A stretch of DNA of 64,000 nucleotides, taken from NCBI GenBank assembly GCA_025934435.1, contig JAICYB010000007.1, positions 1-64,000 on the forward strand, in the 5' to 3' direction. Below are positions 62,186-64,000 of this stretch, in pieces. This stretch comes from Actinomycetes bacterium (lineage in GTDB: Bacteria; Actinomycetota; JAICYB01). A program made the position numbers and the translations under genes. The first letter of the stretch is position 1, and every line of letters begins with the position of its first letter. The notes under the pieces were generated by a model. That model saw only the letters and a list, made by a program, of their open reading frames with translations, made no database searches and was not told the origin of the DNA.

Positions 62186-62922
62186 TGGACGCTCCCGTTC
62201 TCGAGATGAAGGACCTTCACGCCGCCTACGGACGCATCCCTGTGCTCTTCGGTGTCGACCTCGTCGTCCCGGCGCGCTCGGTCGTTGCGTTGCTCGGTCC
62301 GAACGGCGCAGGGAAAACCACAACGCTTCGCGTCGCCTGCGGCCAGCACGTTCCGACGTCCGGATGCCTCCACGTCGCCGGCAAGCACGTCAACGGCGCG
62401 GGTGCCGACGATCTCGCACGCGCCGGTGTCTGCACGATCCCCGAAGGACGAGGCATCTTCGCGAACCTGACGGTCGACGAGAACCTGACGATGATGACGT
62501 ACACCGGGGCGTCCATCGCCGACGTCCGTGAGCGCGCGTTCGGCCGCTTCCCGAGGCTCTTCGAGCGCCGCGAGCAACTCGCCGGGACGATGTCCGGCGG
62601 CGAGCAACAGATGCTCGCGCTCGCGCGCGCGCTTGCGACCGAACCCGCTCTGCTCCTGCTTGACGAGATCTCGATGGGCCTCGCGCCGCTGATCGTTGCC
62701 GAGCTCTACGAAGCAGTGCGGAACATCGCTGCGGACGGCGTCGCGATTCTGCTCACCGAGCAGTACGCGCGCACGGCGCTCGAAGTTGCGGATTACGCTG
62801 CGGTGATGACACAGGGGCGGGTGAGGCAGATGGGAGAACCGGCGGACATCGCTTCGGAGCTCTCGGGGGCCTATCTCGGGAGCCACGGCGAAGCGAAGCG
62901 GAGCCGGGGAGCGAAGCAGTGA
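62185..62922 (+). CDS. livF: branched-chain-type ABC transporter ATP-binding protein LivF
   Basis: This 245-residue ATPase has Walker A GPNGAGKT (38-45), ARAGVCTIPEGRGIFANLTV typical of LivF, signature MSGGEQQMLALARAL and Walker B LLLLDEISMGLAP. The ATG at 62185 is preferred over the TTG at 62182 because GGGGAGG ends four bases before it. The C-terminus is extended by a basic tail (GEAKRSRGAKQ). It completes a four-gene importer (binding protein, fused permease, LivG, LivF). GTGA couples it to the last gene. Confidence 0.9.
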   Translation: MDAPVLEMKDLHAAYGRIPVLFGVDLVVPARSVVALLGPNGAGKTTTLRVACGQHVPTSGCLHVAGKHVNGAGADDLARAGVCTIPEGRGIFANLTVDENLTMMTYTGASIADVRERAFGRFPRLFERREQLAGTMSGGEQQMLALARALATEPALLLLDEISMGLAPLIVAELYEAVRNIAADGVAILLTEQYARTALEVADYAAVMTQGRVRQMGEPADIASELSGAYLGSHGEAKRSRGAKQ

Positions 62923-64000
62923 GGCGGTTCGTCCGGCTCGCGCTTGTGGTCGCCCTGTGGGCGCCGATCTTCGCGTTCGTCGGACACGTCGCTTCGGGTA
63001 TCGGTCCGACCGATCTTCCCGGCTTCAACATCGGAGGCACGGCGGACGGGGCCCGCTGGATCTTCGAGTCACCGTCGCTCGGCATCCCAGCCGAACCGAC
63101 CGGCGAGTTCGACATCTCGCACAGCGAGGTCACGCTGAAGTCGGGCCCGGCCGCGTATGCGCTCGGGAGCATCGCCTGGCCCGGCCAGGTCGTCGCGGCG
63201 CTGCCGTCCTTCCTGCAAGGTGAGATCGCGAGCCAAGCCGGCAAGTCGTTCGCGTTCCCCTTCGACATCCCGAACTATCCGGTGAGGGCCGAGTCGTTCT
63301 ACCCGCAGGGTCCGACGAAAGCGAACTCGCAAGCGGGCACCGTCGTCATGGAATCGTCCGCACAAGCCGAGAGCGCGGACGCGAACGCGAGCTTGAACAG
63401 TTTCAGCATCCCGTTGCTCGGATCGGTTGGGACGCAGTCGTCGATGGCGTCCAACGGATTCGACGACCAGGGTGCGTTCTCGATGGTTCGCGGTGCGGCG
63501 AATGACATCTCGATCGCGAACGGCATCTTGAAGATCCAGTCGGTTGTGTCGACGGTGACGGCGCGTAGTGACGGCGACCGCGGAACGGTCGCGGGTACGA
63601 CAACCGTCGTCGGCGCCACGGTCGCGGGTCATGCGGTGACGATCGACGCGAGCGGCGTGCACGTCGACGGGCAAGGCACAGCGATCGCAACGATCCAGCA
63701 AGCGGTGAACGCGGTGCTCAAGTCGGCCGGCATCACGATCGAGCTCGCGTCGCCGATCGACACGATCTCCGGTGCGTCCGCGGCGCGGAACCTGCCCGGC
63801 CTGCACGTGACGTTGAACGACACCGCCGTCGATCAGCTCGTTTCGCTGCTTCCCGCGAGTCTGCAGTCGCAGATCCGCGGACAGGTCACGTTCGACCAGG
63901 GGATGACGATCACGCTGGCGCCCGCCTCGGCGACCGCAAGTGCCGCGAAGGCCTTCCTGTTGCCCGCCGCGGACACATCGGTCGGCGGGCTGACGCAGGG
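62919..64000 (+). CDS. secreted protein, possibly choice-of-anchor P type, cut by right edge
   Basis: The frame starts at GTG 62919 (GTGA overlap with LivF) and is open for 360 residues to the edge. The N-terminus (MRRFVRLALVVALWAPIFAF) is a signal peptide or membrane anchor. The body is rich in Ser, Ala, Gly, Val and Thr with repeated beta-strand patterns; GTTTVVGATVAGHAVTIDAS and VHVDGQGTAIATIQ resemble actinobacterial choice-of-anchor P surface proteins. It is downstream of the importer and may be a surface partner for substrate capture, which is inference. Confidence 0.7.
   Translation, partial: MRRFVRLALVVALWAPIFAFVGHVASGIGPTDLPGFNIGGTADGARWIFESPSLGIPAEPTGEFDISHSEVTLKSGPAAYALGSIAWPGQVVAALPSFLQGEIASQAGKSFAFPFDIPNYPVRAESFYPQGPTKANSQAGTVVMESSAQAESADANASLNSFSIPLLGSVGTQSSMASNGFDDQGAFSMVRGAANDISIANGILKIQSVVSTVTARSDGDRGTVAGTTTVVGATVAGHAVTIDASGVHVDGQGTAIATIQQAVNAVLKSAGITIELASPIDTISGASAARNLPGLHVTLNDTAVDQLVSLLPASLQSQIRGQVTFDQGMTITLAPASATASAAKAFLLPAADTSVGGLTQ

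Overview
The window is G+C-rich, almost completely coding DNA from an actinobacterium (Actinomycetota), probably a free-living or uncultured lineage. The lineage call rests on several family types: a HelD-type RNA polymerase recycling factor, a WS/DGAT wax-ester/triacylglycerol synthase, luciferase-like (F420-type) oxidoreductases, an alpha/beta-hydrolase-adenylate cyclase fusion of the Rv1900c type, DUF35 Zn-ribbon/OB proteins, and many acyl-CoA genes whose best-remembered relatives are mycobacterial FadD, FadE, FadA and Ltp proteins. Genes are packed head to tail with 4-base ATGA, GTGA or TTGA overlaps. Many operon heads carry a -10-like hexamer only 6-10 bases before the start codon, which suggests leaderless mRNAs. 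I see no tRNA, rRNA, transposon, phage gene or CRISPR array, no convincing intrinsic terminator, and no gene-free stretch over 300 bases.

Layout. 1-5576: alpha/beta hydrolase (cut by the left edge), AttH/CrtC-like protein, APH-type kinase, small lipoprotein, FadD19-like ligase, sulfotransferase-like protein. 5566-11349 (minus): an operon of DUF35 protein, Ltp-type thiolase-fold protein, FadA6-like thiolase, acetoacetate-decarboxylase-like protein, a possibly broken small gene, AAA ATPase, patatin and dienelactone hydrolase. 11378-15304 (minus): HelD, a sigma-like protein and a TolB-like membrane protein. 15361-22071: acyl-CoA dehydrogenase, M20 amidohydrolase, GNAT protein, ABM-like protein, LLM oxidoreductase, beta-helix protein and a frameshifted amidohydrolase. 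22056-26254 (minus): a five-gene operon of two acyl-CoA dehydrogenase subunits, SDR, methyltransferase and SpoU methylase. 26329-33709 (plus): Hsd4A-like SDR, Rv3520c-like LLM, enoyl-CoA hydratase, transglutaminase-like protein, GNAT, family III CoA-transferase, FadD3-like ligase and an unknown protein. 33710-35363: cupredoxin-like lipoprotein and a polytopic membrane protein. 35317-39940: P450, two more dehydrogenase subunits, hydrolase and GNAT. 39942-50732: SDRs, ligases, enoyl-CoA hydratase, metallo-hydrolase, cyclase fusion, CocE hydrolase and a membrane-anchored esterase. 50770-64000 (plus): wax-ester synthase, cyclase-family hydrolase, VOC protein, enoyl-CoA hydratase, an HMG-CoA-synthase-like/OB fusion, SCP-2 thiolase, CoA ligase and a complete Liv-type ABC importer, then a secreted protein cut by the right edge.

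How it may work together. Five CoA ligases, five acyl-CoA dehydrogenase polypeptides, three crotonase-fold enzymes, four SDRs, three thiolase/Ltp-type proteins plus an HMG-CoA-synthase-like protein, a P450, a CoA-transferase and several hydrolases make this a large peripheral beta-oxidation region. The particular family mix (FadD19-, FadD3-, FadA6-, Rv3548c-, Hsd4A-, Rv3520c- and Ltp/DUF35-like) recalls actinobacterial steroid and isoprenoid-acid catabolism. No ring-opening genes and no dedicated TetR-type regulator lie in the window, so the real substrate is open. Two palindromes of the same architecture in the promoters at 11.37 kb and 54.26 kb hint at a shared repressor encoded elsewhere. 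A rifamycin-associated-element-like site precedes the HelD gene. Comparisons with named proteins are from memory of the families; no database search was run.
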